Shown: positions 24,482 to 33,440 of the stretch, one piece after another
Numbering within the stretch: position 1 is the stretch's first letter
How the letters are laid out: every line of letters begins with the position of its first letter
NCBI GenBank assembly: GCA_900314525.1
Contig: OMVN01000002.1
Location: 62,001-126,000 of the forward strand
Direction: 5' to 3'
DNA: 64,000 nt
From: an uncultured Eubacteriales bacterium
Lineage (GTDB): Bacteria > Bacillota > Clostridia > Lachnospirales > Lachnospiraceae
Position numbers and translations under genes: made by a program
Notes under the pieces: model-generated
Seen by the model: only the letters and a program-made list of their open reading frames with translations
Told to the model about the DNA's origin: nothing
Databases searched by the model: none

Positions 24482-25894
24482 ATGGCAGAACAGGTAAAGA
24501 AACCTTTAGGTATTACAGAAACAGTTCTTCGTGATGCTCATCAGTCACTTATTGCAACTAGAATGACAACAGAACAGATGATGCCAATAGTTGAACAGAT
24601 GGACAAGATTGGCTACCACTCAGTTGAATGCTGGGGCGGAGCTACATTTGATGCTTCACTTAGATTTTTAAAAGAGGATCCATGGGAAAGACTTAGAAAA
24701 TTAAGAGATGGATTCAAAAATACAAAATTACAGATGTTATTTAGAGGACAGAATATTCTTGGATACAATCACTATGCAGATGATGTTGTTGAGTATTTTG
24801 TTCAGAAATCTATAGCAAATGGTATTGATATAATCAGAATATTTGACTGTTTTAATGACTTACAGAATTTAAAAACAGCAGTAAATGCAACAAAGAAAGA
24901 GGGAGGACATGTTCAGATAGCTCTTTCTTATACACTTGGTGATGCATATACACTTGATTACTGGAAAAATACAGCAAAGAAAATTGAAGAAATGGGTGCA
25001 GATTCTATCTGTATCAAAGATATGGCTGGACTATTACTTCCATACAAAGCTACAGAATTAGTAAAAGCATTAAAATCAGGAACAAAACTTCCAATACAGC
25101 TTCATACACATTATACTTCAGGTGTTGCATCAATGACATATCTTAAAGCAGTTGAAGCAGGATGTGATATTATTGATACAGCTATTTCACCATTCTCAAT
25201 GGGAACAAGTCAGCCTGCAACAGAGGTTATGGTTGAAACTTTCAAGGGAACAGAATTTGATACAGGACTTGATCAGACTGAACTTGCTAAGATTGCTGAT
25301 TACTTCAGACCAATGAGAGAAGAGGCAATTGAAAGCGGATTATTAAATCCTAAGGTATTAGGTGTTAATATTAAAACATTGTTATACCAGGTACCAGGAG
25401 GTATGCTTTCTAACCTTGTTTCACAGCTTAAGGAAGCAAATGCTGAGGACAGATATTATGATGTTCTTGAGGAAATCCCAAGAGTAAGAAAAGATTTTGG
25501 TGAACCACCACTTGTTACTCCTTCATCACAGATTGTAGGTACACAGGCTGTACTTAATGTATTACAGGGTGAAAGATACAAGATGGTTACAAAAGAATCT
25601 AAGAAAGTATTAACAGGTGAATTTGGTAAGACTGTTAAACCATTTAACAAGGAAGTTCAGAAGAAGTGTATTGGTAATGCTAAAGTTATCAAATGCAGAC
25701 CTGCTGATCTTATCAAACCACAGTTACCTGAGTTCAAGAAAGAATGTGAGCAGTACATTGAACAGGACGAGGATGTACTTTCATACGCATTATTCCCTAA
25801 GGTTGCTACTGATTTCTTCAAATATAGAGAAGCACAGGAAACAAAAATTGATCAGTTAACTGCAGATACAAAAGATGGTGCTTATCCAGTATAG
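24482..25894 (+). CDS. oadA: oxaloacetate decarboxylase alpha / 5S-type carboxyltransferase
   Basis: TIM-barrel carboxyltransferase transferring CO2 from oxaloacetate to biotin, or the reverse from carboxybiotin to pyruvate. Motifs are TETVLRDAHQSLIATRM (metal Asp near residue 17), FRGQNILGYNHYAD, IRIFDCFNDLQN, SICIKDMAGLL with the Lys expected to be carbamylated, and QLHTHYTSG with metal-binding His residues. At 470 aa it lacks the C-terminal biotin domain of classical OadA. The separate carrier at 22902-23267 supplies that domain. It closes the operon and a terminator follows. Transcarboxylase 5S is a close alternative name. Confidence 0.94.
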   Translation: MAEQVKKPLGITETVLRDAHQSLIATRMTTEQMMPIVEQMDKIGYHSVECWGGATFDASLRFLKEDPWERLRKLRDGFKNTKLQMLFRGQNILGYNHYADDVVEYFVQKSIANGIDIIRIFDCFNDLQNLKTAVNATKKEGGHVQIALSYTLGDAYTLDYWKNTAKKIEEMGADSICIKDMAGLLLPYKATELVKALKSGTKLPIQLHTHYTSGVASMTYLKAVEAGCDIIDTAISPFSMGTSQPATEVMVETFKGTEFDTGLDQTELAKIADYFRPMREEAIESGLLNPKVLGVNIKTLLYQVPGGMLSNLVSQLKEANAEDRYYDVLEEIPRVRKDFGEPPLVTPSSQIVGTQAVLNVLQGERYKMVTKESKKVLTGEFGKTVKPFNKEVQKKCIGNAKVIKCRPADLIKPQLPEFKKECEQYIEQDEDVLSYALFPKVATDFFKYREAQETKIDQLTADTKDGAYPV

Positions 25895-25938
25895 TTCCAT
25901 ACCGTAGAAAAGAATATTAACATGAAAAAATAAAACAT

Positions 25939-25992
25939 ACCGGACAACTATTATATCCAGATTTTATCAGGAAGTATAGTGTCCGGTTTTTT
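25939..25992 (+). terminator. terminator of the Na+ pump operon
   Basis: ACCGGAC then ACTAT (from 25939) pairs with ATAGT-GTCCGGT ending at 25987, with a one-base bulge, followed by TTTTT. Confidence 0.85.
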
Positions 25993-25999
25993 ATCGTTC

Positions 26000-26028
26000 T
26001 TGACAAAAAAATATATATGTGTGATTAT
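26000..26028 (+). promoter_or_regulatory. promoter of the rpiR-family gene
   Basis: Perfect TTGACA (26000-26005), a 17-base spacer, and GATTAT (26023-26028), which matches four of six -10 positions. Confidence 0.5.
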
Positions 26029-26062
26029 TATTAGAGAAAATAAAAAAGTCAGGGATGAGACT

Positions 26063-26980
26063 ATGGATGAAGATTTAATTACCAGAATAAATAACAATTT
26101 CCCTAATATGAGCAAGGGACAGAAAAAATTATCAAATTATATTTTATCAAATTATGAGACAGCTGTTTTTATGACAGCCACTAAACTTGGTGCTACAGTT
26201 GGAGTTAGCGAATCGACAACGGTTAGATTTGCCAATCTACTTGGATATGATGGATTTCCACAGTTTCATTCTGCATTAGAACAAATGGTGAAAGACAAAT
26301 TAAAGTCTGTTGATACAATTGATATTGATGCTAAGAATGTTAGTAAAGCGGATGTTTTGTCAATTGTAATGAGATCAGATGCCAACAAGATAGAGCAGAC
26401 TCTGAATAAAATATCAGTTACAGCTTTTGAAGAAGCGGTTGAGAATATCATGAAGGCAAAAAAAATTTATATACTGGGAATTAGAAACTGTCTTCCACTT
26501 GCGGAATTTCTGGGGTTTTACTTAAGACTTCTGTTTGAAAATGTAGAAGTGTTAAACACAAATAATTCAAGTGAAATTTTTGAACAGATGATAGATATAG
26601 GTAATCAGGATGTTTTCATTGGTATTAGTTTTCCGAGATATTCATTCAGGACACTTAAAGCAATGGAATTTGCCAGCGATAGAAATGCAACAGTTATTGC
26701 TATTACAGACAGCATTAATTCGCCAATTAACCTGTATTCTTCATGTAATCTTATTGCAAGAAGTGAGATGGCTTCAGTGGTTGATTCATTAGTTGCACCA
26801 CTCAGTGTAATTAATGCACTAATAGTATCATTATGTATGAAGAAACCTGATTATTTATCACAAAAACTTGAAATGATAGATAAAGTCTGGGAAAACTATC
26901 AGGTATATTCAGGCGATGAAATAGATATTCCAGATGACAAAATAGATATAAAGGATGACAGGGAGACTGAGAGTGAATAA
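26063..26980 (+). CDS. MurR/RpiR-family transcriptional regulator
   Basis: DNA-binding regulator with an N-terminal RpiR helix-turn-helix (about residues 1-77; KLGATVGVSESTTVRFANLLG is the recognition region, given here in part) and a C-terminal SIS sugar-phosphate-binding domain (about 115-255; IYILGIRNC begins it). Family members sense phosphosugars. The 305-aa start is chosen because AGGG lies eight bases before this ATG; a GTG further upstream sits inside the preceding terminator. It overlaps the next flavoprotein gene by eight bases. No sugar genes are adjacent except the distant mal operon, so its targets are unknown. Confidence 0.88.
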   Translation: MDEDLITRINNNFPNMSKGQKKLSNYILSNYETAVFMTATKLGATVGVSESTTVRFANLLGYDGFPQFHSALEQMVKDKLKSVDTIDIDAKNVSKADVLSIVMRSDANKIEQTLNKISVTAFEEAVENIMKAKKIYILGIRNCLPLAEFLGFYLRLLFENVEVLNTNNSSEIFEQMIDIGNQDVFIGISFPRYSFRTLKAMEFASDRNATVIAITDSINSPINLYSSCNLIARSEMASVVDSLVAPLSVINALIVSLCMKKPDYLSQKLEMIDKVWENYQVYSGDEIDIPDDKIDIKDDRETESE

Positions 26981-28220
26981 ATTAAAAATAGCAGTAATTG
27001 GAGCAGGAGCAGCAGGAATGATGGCTGCAATAGCTGCAGCAGATAATGCAGAAGTTACAGTTTTTGAAAAAAATGATAAACCTGGAAAAAAATTGTTTAT
27101 TACAGGCAAGGGCAGATGTAACGTTACTAATGATTCTGATATGGATCAGATATTATTAAACATTGTCACAAATAGAAAGTTTTTATATAGTGCATTATAT
27201 GATTTTACCAATAAAGATGTTGAGAACTTTTTTGAGAAAAATGGGGTTCCTTTAAAGGTTGAGAGGGGAAACAGAGTATTTCCTGAATCAGACAGATCGG
27301 CAGATATTATTAGCGCACTAAAACATGCTATGAAAGAAAAACATGTTTTTGTAAATTATAATACTGAGGTTAAAAATATTATTGTTGAAGACGGCGCTGC
27401 CTGTGGTATAGTTCTTGATAGTAAAAAGAAAATTTATTTTGATAAAATAATAATTGCCACTGGAGGAGCATCATATCCAGTAACTGGTTCTGATGGATAC
27501 GGAATGACATTATTGGAGAAAAATGGACACACAGTAAAACCATTGAGACCTGCACTTGTACCAATGAATGCAAAAGAAGAGTTTGTTAAAGATTTGCAGG
27601 GACTCTCACTGAAAAATATAAATGTCACTTTTTATCAGACTGGAAAAAGGAAGGCATTGTATGATGAATTTGGCGAAATGATGTTTACACATTTTGGCGT
27701 AACTGGACCGGTAATTTTAAGTGCCAGCAGTGTAATTGGAAAAAAATTAAAGGATGATAATATTGTGATGTCTATTGACTTGAAACCAGCTCTTTCAAGG
27801 GAACAGTTAGATGAACGAATATTAAGAGATTTTAAAGAAAATATTAATAAAGACTTCAGAAACTCACTTGATAAATTGTTGCCTAAAAGTATTATTCCTG
27901 TTATTATCAGTTTATCAGGAATAGACCAGTATAAAAAGGTTAATGAGATATCAAAGGAAGAACGTTTAAAACTTCTAGAACTTATAAAAAATTTCAGGCT
28001 GACAATAACCTCACTAAGAGGAATGAATGAGGCTATAATTACAAGTGGCGGCATTAACGTTAAGGAAATAAATCCTGGTACAATGGAGTCAAAAATTATC
28101 AGAAATTTATATATATGTGGTGAGATGATTGATGTAGATGCTCTCACAGGAGGATATAATCTCCAAATTGCATGGTCAACAGGTAATCTCGCAGGCAGAT
28201 CGGCTTCAGAAGTTGAATAA
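26973..28220 (+). CDS. NAD(P)/FAD-dependent oxidoreductase, HI0933/YhiN-BaiN family
   Basis: A flavoprotein of the HI0933-like family, 415 aa. The N-terminal dinucleotide motif is AVIGAGAAGMMAAIAAAD at about residues 6-23. It is followed by GKKLFITGKGRCNVTN, the family signature, and ATGGASYPVTGSDGYG; a C-terminal GGYNLQIAWSTGNLAG binds FAD. Members are widespread in Firmicutes and mostly uncharacterised, and BaiN from bile-acid dehydroxylating Clostridia is one studied relative. The GTG start is inferred from AGGGAG seven bases upstream; an ATG 18 bases earlier is possible. It overlaps the rpiR-family gene, so the two are co-translated. Confidence 0.87.
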   Translation: MNKLKIAVIGAGAAGMMAAIAAADNAEVTVFEKNDKPGKKLFITGKGRCNVTNDSDMDQILLNIVTNRKFLYSALYDFTNKDVENFFEKNGVPLKVERGNRVFPESDRSADIISALKHAMKEKHVFVNYNTEVKNIIVEDGAACGIVLDSKKKIYFDKIIIATGGASYPVTGSDGYGMTLLEKNGHTVKPLRPALVPMNAKEEFVKDLQGLSLKNINVTFYQTGKRKALYDEFGEMMFTHFGVTGPVILSASSVIGKKLKDDNIVMSIDLKPALSREQLDERILRDFKENINKDFRNSLDKLLPKSIIPVIISLSGIDQYKKVNEISKEERLKLLELIKNFRLTITSLRGMNEAIITSGGINVKEINPGTMESKIIRNLYICGEMIDVDALTGGYNLQIAWSTGNLAGRSASEVE

Positions 28221-28248
28221 AATAATTAATTATAAGGAGACTTAGATA

Positions 28249-28917
28249 ATGAGTACAGTAAATATTGCTATAGATGGACCAGCAGGGGCTGGTAAGAGCA
28301 CAATTGCAAAACTTGCAGCAGAAAAACTTGGATTTTTATATGTTGATACAGGAGCAATGTACAGAGCAATGGCATTGAAATGTATAAGAAATGGTGTTGC
28401 TTCTTCAGAAGAAGATAAAGTGTCAGATATTTGTTCAGGATGTGATATAGATATAAAATATGAAAATGGTGAGCAGAACGTTCTTCTTGATGGGGAAAAT
28501 GTTAATTCTTTAATAAGGACAGAAGAAGTGAGCCAGATGACGTCAGCAATCTCTGTTTATCAGAAAGTAAGAGAAAAATTATTATTATTACAGAGAAATG
28601 TTGCTAAGAATAATAACGTGATTATGGATGGAAGAGATATTGGGTCAAATGTGTTAAAGGATGCAGATGTTAAAATATATTTAACAGCATCAGTACAGAC
28701 TAGAGCCAAGAGAAGATATGCAGAGCAAAAGGAAAAAGGTATGGATGTATCTCTTGCAGATATTGAAAAAGATATAGAGGAGAGAGACTACAGGGATATG
28801 CATAGAGAAATAGCGCCTTTAGTTGTGGCTGAAAATGCTACTATTATAGATTCCTCAGATATGACAATCGAGCAGGTGACAGATAAAATTGTAAATCTGG
28901 CAAATAATGTTAAGTAA
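28249..28917 (+). CDS. cmk: cytidylate kinase
   Basis: Phosphorylates CMP and dCMP with ATP, feeding CTP and dCTP synthesis. The 222-aa protein opens with the P-loop AIDGPAGAGKSTIAKLAAEK at about residues 5-24. Next come LYVDTGAMYRAMALK, MDGRDIGSNVLKDADVKIYL and the lid region SVQTRAKRR. AAGGAGA precedes the ATG. It begins a housekeeping run with ispH and rpsA. The cmk-ispH-rpsA order is common in Clostridia. Confidence 0.96.
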   Translation: MSTVNIAIDGPAGAGKSTIAKLAAEKLGFLYVDTGAMYRAMALKCIRNGVASSEEDKVSDICSGCDIDIKYENGEQNVLLDGENVNSLIRTEEVSQMTSAISVYQKVREKLLLLQRNVAKNNNVIMDGRDIGSNVLKDADVKIYLTASVQTRAKRRYAEQKEKGMDVSLADIEKDIEERDYRDMHREIAPLVVAENATIIDSSDMTIEQVTDKIVNLANNVK

Positions 28918-28933
28918 ACAATAGGAGGACAAA

Positions 28934-29788
28934 GTGAAGGTAAAAATTGCAGAGAGTGCAGGATTCTGTTTTGGAGTAAAGAGGGCTGTAGAAAGTGTTT
29001 ATAAGGAAATAGAGAACAACAATGAAAAAAAACAGATATATACATATGGACCTATAATACATAATGAAGAAGTAGTCAAAGATCTAAAAGATAAAGGTGT
29101 AATTGTTTTAGATAGTTTAGAAGAACTGAAGAATGTAACATCAGGAATAGTAATAATAAGATCTCATGGAACTTCAGAAGATGCTTATAATGTAATAAAG
29201 GAAAATAATCTCACACTTGTGGATGAGACATGTCCATTTGTAAAAAAAATTCATAATATAGTCCAGGAAGAGAAAAATAAAGGAAGACATATTGTTATTA
29301 TTGGAAATCCGGTTCACCCAGAAGTACAGGGAATAAAAGGATGGGCTGGAAGTGATTCAACAGTAATAGAAACTGAAGAAGATGCATATAATTTTAAGAT
29401 AGATGACAATAAAAAAATAACAATTGTATCCCAAACGACATTTAATTACAATAAATTTAAATATTTTGTTGAAATTATTGAGAAAAAGGGTTATGATATA
29501 AATGCTGTGGACACTATATGCAATGCTACACATGAGAGACAGGCAGAGGCGAGGAATATTGCCTCTAAAGTAGATGCTATGATAGTGATTGGAGGAAAAC
29601 ATAGTTCCAACACACAGAAGTTGTATGAAATATGTAAAAAAGAATGTAATAATACTTACTATATACAAACAATAGATGATTTGGACTTAAGTAACATTAA
29701 GGAAAATAGTTACGTAGGTATTACAGCGGGGGCATCTACCCCAAATAATATAATCGAGGAGGTTCATGCAAATGTCAGAGAGTTTTGA
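28934..29788 (+). CDS. ispH: 4-hydroxy-3-methylbut-2-enyl diphosphate reductase
   Basis: Last enzyme of the MEP isoprenoid pathway; a [4Fe-4S] reductase giving IPP and DMAPP. The three cluster cysteines are visible in AGFCFGVKRA (Cys12), DETCPFVKK and DTICNATHERQ, with SHGTSEDAYN-type and NPVHPEVQG active-site segments. The 284-aa length fits the stand-alone enzyme. The GTG start is preceded by AGGAGG. In many Clostridia ispH is fused to ribosomal protein S1. Here the two reading frames are separate and overlap by 17 bases. Confidence 0.96.
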   Translation: MKVKIAESAGFCFGVKRAVESVYKEIENNNEKKQIYTYGPIIHNEEVVKDLKDKGVIVLDSLEELKNVTSGIVIIRSHGTSEDAYNVIKENNLTLVDETCPFVKKIHNIVQEEKNKGRHIVIIGNPVHPEVQGIKGWAGSDSTVIETEEDAYNFKIDDNKKITIVSQTTFNYNKFKYFVEIIEKKGYDINAVDTICNATHERQAEARNIASKVDAMIVIGGKHSSNTQKLYEICKKECNNTYYIQTIDDLDLSNIKENSYVGITAGASTPNNIIEEVHANVREF

Positions 29789-30857
29789 ACAGTTGTTTGA
29801 AGAAACAGGAATGAAACAAATAAGTAGAGGAGAAGTCGTTGAGGGCACAGTAATCAGCGTTAAAGAAGACGAAATCGTCTTAAATATAGGTTACAAAGCA
29901 GATGGTATTATCAGTCGTAGTGAATACACAAACACACCTAATGTTGACCTTACAACATGTGTTAATGTTGGTGACAAGCTTGAAGCTAAGGTGCTTAAAG
30001 TAAACGATGGTGAGGGACAGGTTGTATTATCATACAAGAGTCTTAAGGCTGAAAAAGGAAACAAGAGAATTGAAGATGCATTCAATAACAAAGAAGTATT
30101 AAAAGCTAAAGTTATTGATGTAAAACCAGGCGGATTAAGTGTTGCAGTAGAAGAAACAAGAGTATTCATACCTGCAAGCCTTGTATCTGATGTATATGAA
30201 AAGGATTTAAACAAATTCAAAGATCAGGAAATCGAATTTGTTATCACAGAATTTGAGCCAAAGAGAAGAAGAATCATTGGTAACAGAAAGACTTTATTAG
30301 TTGCAGAAAAAGAAGTAAAACAGAAAGCTTTACTTGAGTCACTCAAAGAAGGTGATATCGTTGAAGGTACAATCAAGAATGTTACAAACTTTGGTGCATT
30401 TATCGATTTAGGCGGACTTGATGGATTACTTCATATATCAGAAATGTCATGGGGAAGAGTTGAAAATCCTCAGAAGATATTCAAAGCTGGAGCTAAAGTT
30501 AAAGTTCTTGTAAAAGAAATTAACGGAACAAAGATTGCATTAAGCCTTAAATTTGACGATACAAACCCATGGTTATCAGCAGCAGAAAAATATGCTAAGG
30601 GTAACGTTGTAAAAGGTAAAGTTGCAAGAATGACAGATTTTGGTGCATTTGTAGAGTTAGAAGCAGGAATTGATGCTTTACTTCACGTTTCACAGATTTC
30701 AAAGACAAGAGTTGAAAAACCATCAGATGTTCTTTCAATTGGACAGGAAATCGAAGCTAAAGTGGTTGACTTCAATGAAGATGGACACAAAATCAGCTTA
30801 AGTATCAAAGCATTAGACAATGATGCAGAAAACACAGAAGATTCTGTTGAAGAATAA
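29772..30857 (+). CDS. rpsA: S1 RNA-binding domain protein (ribosomal protein S1-like)
   Basis: A protein of four S1 domains at about residues 18-88, 104-168, 190-258 and 276-344, each with the OB-fold pattern (for example GTIKNVTNFGAFIDLGGLDG and GKVARMTDFGAFVELE). It likely helps mRNA binding to the ribosome, as short Gram-positive S1 proteins do. The 361-aa size matches Firmicute YpfD-like S1 rather than the six-domain E. coli protein. Of two in-frame ATGs, the second is chosen because GAGGAGG lies nine bases before it. It overlaps ispH in another frame, and cheR follows three bases after its stop. Confidence 0.92.
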   Translation: MSESFEQLFEETGMKQISRGEVVEGTVISVKEDEIVLNIGYKADGIISRSEYTNTPNVDLTTCVNVGDKLEAKVLKVNDGEGQVVLSYKSLKAEKGNKRIEDAFNNKEVLKAKVIDVKPGGLSVAVEETRVFIPASLVSDVYEKDLNKFKDQEIEFVITEFEPKRRRIIGNRKTLLVAEKEVKQKALLESLKEGDIVEGTIKNVTNFGAFIDLGGLDGLLHISEMSWGRVENPQKIFKAGAKVKVLVKEINGTKIALSLKFDDTNPWLSAAEKYAKGNVVKGKVARMTDFGAFVELEAGIDALLHVSQISKTRVEKPSDVLSIGQEIEAKVVDFNEDGHKISLSIKALDNDAENTEDSVEE

Positions 30858-30860
30858 AAA

Positions 30861-31631
30861 ATGAAATACGAACAATTTAAATTAATTATTTACAAACTTT
30901 CAAATATAGATTTAAATTGCTATAAAGAGCGTCAGATGAAACGCAGAATTGACACTTTTATAAAAAAAAATAACTATAAGGAATATGGAGATTTTTTACA
31001 AGCATTAAGAGAAAATGAAGAGTTATATAGTGAGTTCTTAAGTTATATAACAATTAATGTCTCTGAGTTTTTCAGAAATCCCAGACAATGGGATATTCTG
31101 AAAAGCATTGTCTTGCCAGAATATTTGTCGAAAGACGAAATTAGAATATGGAGTTGTGCATGTTCTACTGGAGATGAACCATATTCCTTAGCTATGTTAT
31201 TGGCAGAATTTATTCCGATGAAAAAAATAAAGATTTTTGCCACGGATATTGATAAAATGGTTTTAAAACAGGCAAAAAAAGGTATTTATGATTACAAGAG
31301 TCTGCTCAATGTCCCATCGGAAATGTTAGGCAGATATTTTAAAAGAATAGATAGCAAACATTACAAGATTTCCGATGAAATAAAGAAATGTGTTCATTTT
31401 AGAAGATTGAATCTGCTTGAAGATGAATTTCCTAAAAGGACAGATTTGATTTTGTGTAGAAATGTTATAATATATTTCACGGATGATGCAAAAAATGCAC
31501 TTTATAAAAAATTCTATAATTCTCTTAATTCAAACGGAGTTTTGTTTTTAGGATGTACTGAACAGATAGTTGATTATAAAGAATATAATTATGATCTTAT
31601 AGAGTCCTTTTTTTATAAAAAGATTGTATAA
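30861..31631 (+). CDS. cheR: CheR-type protein-glutamate methyltransferase
   Basis: SAM-dependent methyltransferase of the CheR family, which methylates glutamates of chemoreceptors. The 256-aa protein has an N-terminal helical CheR domain (ERQMKRRIDTFIKK) and a catalytic domain with RIWSCACSTGDEPYSLAMLL at about residues 94-113 (SAM site), FATDID and LILCRNVIIYF. It begins three bases after the S1 gene with little Shine-Dalgarno sequence, so translation is probably coupled. No other chemotaxis gene is in the window, so it is an orphan cheR within a housekeeping run. Which receptors it serves is unknown. Confidence 0.9.
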   Translation: MKYEQFKLIIYKLSNIDLNCYKERQMKRRIDTFIKKNNYKEYGDFLQALRENEELYSEFLSYITINVSEFFRNPRQWDILKSIVLPEYLSKDEIRIWSCACSTGDEPYSLAMLLAEFIPMKKIKIFATDIDKMVLKQAKKGIYDYKSLLNVPSEMLGRYFKRIDSKHYKISDEIKKCVHFRRLNLLEDEFPKRTDLILCRNVIIYFTDDAKNALYKKFYNSLNSNGVLFLGCTEQIVDYKEYNYDLIESFFYKKIV

Positions 31632-31652
31632 CGTCATATTGCGGAGGTTTAT

Positions 31653-32207
31653 GTGAGAGTAATAGCAGGCAGTGCAAGAAGATTACAATTAAAAACTGTG
31701 GAAGGGATTGGTACTAGACCAACAACTGACAGAATTAAAGAGACACTCTTTAATATGCTGCAGAATGATATTGAAGACTGCAGTTTTCTTGATTTATTCA
31801 GTGGAAGTGGTGCAATAGGTATTGAGGCACTCAGCAGAGGTGCTGAATATGCAGTTTTTGTGGAAAATAATAAAAATGCTGTCAAGTGCATAAAAGATAA
31901 TTTAATGTTCACTAAATTATCTGACAAGGCTCGCGTTATTGAAAATTCTGTACTCAGTGCTATAAATATATTAAATGGCAACAGGGTTTTTGATGTTGTA
32001 TTTATGGATCCTCCATATAATAAAAATATTGAAAAAGAAATACTTGAAAAACTCATAAAGTCTAATATAATAGATAATAAGTCATTGATAATTTCGGAAG
32101 CATCACTAGATACTGATTTTTCATATGTCTCAGATATGGGGTACGAGGTGATAAAAGAGAAGTTATATAAGACAAATAAACATATTTTTCTAAAGAAAAA
32201 GATTTAG
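31653..32207 (+). CDS. rsmD: 16S rRNA (guanine(966)-N(2))-methyltransferase
   Basis: Modifies G966 of 16S rRNA near the P-site. The 184-aa protein starts RVIAGSARRLQLKT. It has the SAM motif FLDLFSGSGAIGIEALSRGA at about residues 44-63 and the N6/N2 methyltransferase motif DVVFMDPPYN. The GTG start follows GGAGG; an ATG two bases earlier is out of frame and hits a stop at once. It is followed by coaD 10 bases later, an order conserved across Firmicutes (ylbH-coaD). Confidence 0.95.
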   Translation: MRVIAGSARRLQLKTVEGIGTRPTTDRIKETLFNMLQNDIEDCSFLDLFSGSGAIGIEALSRGAEYAVFVENNKNAVKCIKDNLMFTKLSDKARVIENSVLSAINILNGNRVFDVVFMDPPYNKNIEKEILEKLIKSNIIDNKSLIISEASLDTDFSYVSDMGYEVIKEKLYKTNKHIFLKKKI

Positions 32208-32217
32208 GTGACTGTAA

Positions 32218-32709
32218 ATGAAAATTGGAATATATCCCGGAAGTTTTGATCCAGTGACAAAGGGACATTTAGATATAATCAGGCGTTCGTCTAAAATGGT
32301 TGACGTCTTAATAGTTGCAGTGTTGAAAAACAATTCAAAGTCTCCACTGTTTTCTGTTGAAGAGAGAGTCAGTATGCTAAAAGAAGTAACAAAGGACATA
32401 AGTAATGTACAGATTGATTCATTTAGTGGATTGTTGGTTGACTATGCAAGAAAGAATAATGCTTCAATTATTGTCAGAGGTCTCAGAGCGGTAACTGATT
32501 TTGAATATGAGTTACAAATGTCGCAGACAAACAGAATAATGGATAGTGATGTAGATACAATATTCTTGACAACAAGTTTAGAGTATGCATATCTTAGTTC
32601 TAGTACTGTTAAGGAAGTGGCAATGTATGGAGGGGATGTTTCGAAATTTGTTCCTGAATATGTTGCAGATAAGATTAACGATAAGATAAAAACATTAAAT
32701 ATTTCATAA
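32218..32709 (+). CDS. coaD: phosphopantetheine adenylyltransferase
   Basis: Fourth step of coenzyme A synthesis: ATP plus 4'-phosphopantetheine gives dephospho-CoA. The 163-aa protein has the nucleotidyltransferase motif [19 protein letters not shown] (residues 5-23) with the KGH form of the HxGH site, then [18 protein letters not shown] and the C-terminal [11 protein letters not shown]. The start lies 10 bases after rsmD and no strong Shine-Dalgarno sequence is visible, suggesting coupling. Confidence 0.97.
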   Translation: MKIGIYPGSFDPVTKGHLDIIRRSSKMVDVLIVAVLKNNSKSPLFSVEERVSMLKEVTKDISNVQIDSFSGLLVDYARKNNASIIVRGLRAVTDFEYELQMSQTNRIMDSDVDTIFLTTSLEYAYLSSSTVKEVAMYGGDVSKFVPEYVADKINDKIKTLNIS

Positions 32710-32739
32710 AATGCGAATTGTCGCAAGATGGAGGTTAAG

Positions 32740-33420
32740 ATGAAATACGAAGAAATCCTGGAAGAATTACAAAATTATATTGATGGTTGTAAGAGACAGA
32801 AGTTGTCTGGAAATATTTTAGTTGATAAAGAGAGAATTGATGAGGAAATCAGAAAACTCTCAATGAACACACCAGAAGAGATAAAGAAATATAAACATAT
32901 CAATAAAAATAAGGCAACTATTCTTAATGAGGCGACAGATAGGGCTGCCAAGATAATTGAGGACGCCAAGTTAGAAAAAGAGAAACTTATTGCAGAACAT
33001 GAGATTATGCAGGAAGCATACAGACAGGGACAGGAGCTTATAAATGACTCTTCAGCCCAGGCACAGCAGATTCTTGATAGTGCAGTTAATGATGCAACAG
33101 ATATAAGAACAAGTGCTATGCAGTACACAGATGATATTCTTGCAGATCTTCAGAATATTATTATACATACAATGGAGAATGTTACATCAAAATATGAAGG
33201 CTTTATGAAAGCGTTTAATTCTAGCCTTGATGTAATTACTGCAAATAGAAATGAACTTGCACCAGAGGAAAGTGCACCTGAAAATAATGCAAGTGTTGGA
33301 AGTGAATCACTTGATGTTATTGGAGAGGATATTGATTCTGAAGATGAATCAGATGGATATGATGATATGCCTGAAACAGATGATAATGTAGATTATACTG
33401 TAGACATTGACAATTTTTAA
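32740..33420 (+). CDS. DivIVA/F0-b-like coiled-coil protein, function unknown
   Basis: A 226-aa acidic protein with no enzyme motif. Residues about 1-30 and 60-150 are helical and coiled-coil-like, rich in Ala, Glu, Lys and Gln (for example KIIEDAKLEKEKLIAEHE), resembling the helical stretches of DivIVA-type or ATP synthase b-type proteins. The C-terminal 60 residues are disordered and Asp/Glu-rich. An ATG 12 bases upstream is in frame, but GGAGG lies inside that extension, so this start is used. Its place after coaD suggests a cell-envelope or division scaffold, but that is inference from context only. Confidence 0.7.
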   Translation: MKYEEILEELQNYIDGCKRQKLSGNILVDKERIDEEIRKLSMNTPEEIKKYKHINKNKATILNEATDRAAKIIEDAKLEKEKLIAEHEIMQEAYRQGQELINDSSAQAQQILDSAVNDATDIRTSAMQYTDDILADLQNIIIHTMENVTSKYEGFMKAFNSSLDVITANRNELAPEESAPENNASVGSESLDVIGEDIDSEDESDGYDDMPETDDNVDYTVDIDNF

Positions 33421-33440
33421 ATCATATTAAGAGATTAAAC

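Noticed and set aside
25979-26062. N-terminal extension of the RpiR regulator
   Set aside because: The GTG falls inside the previous operon's terminator and the extra residues do not match the family start.
27635-28147. A 170-aa reverse frame inside the flavoprotein gene
   Set aside because: Overlaps a gene with clear FAD motifs and shows no domain of its own.
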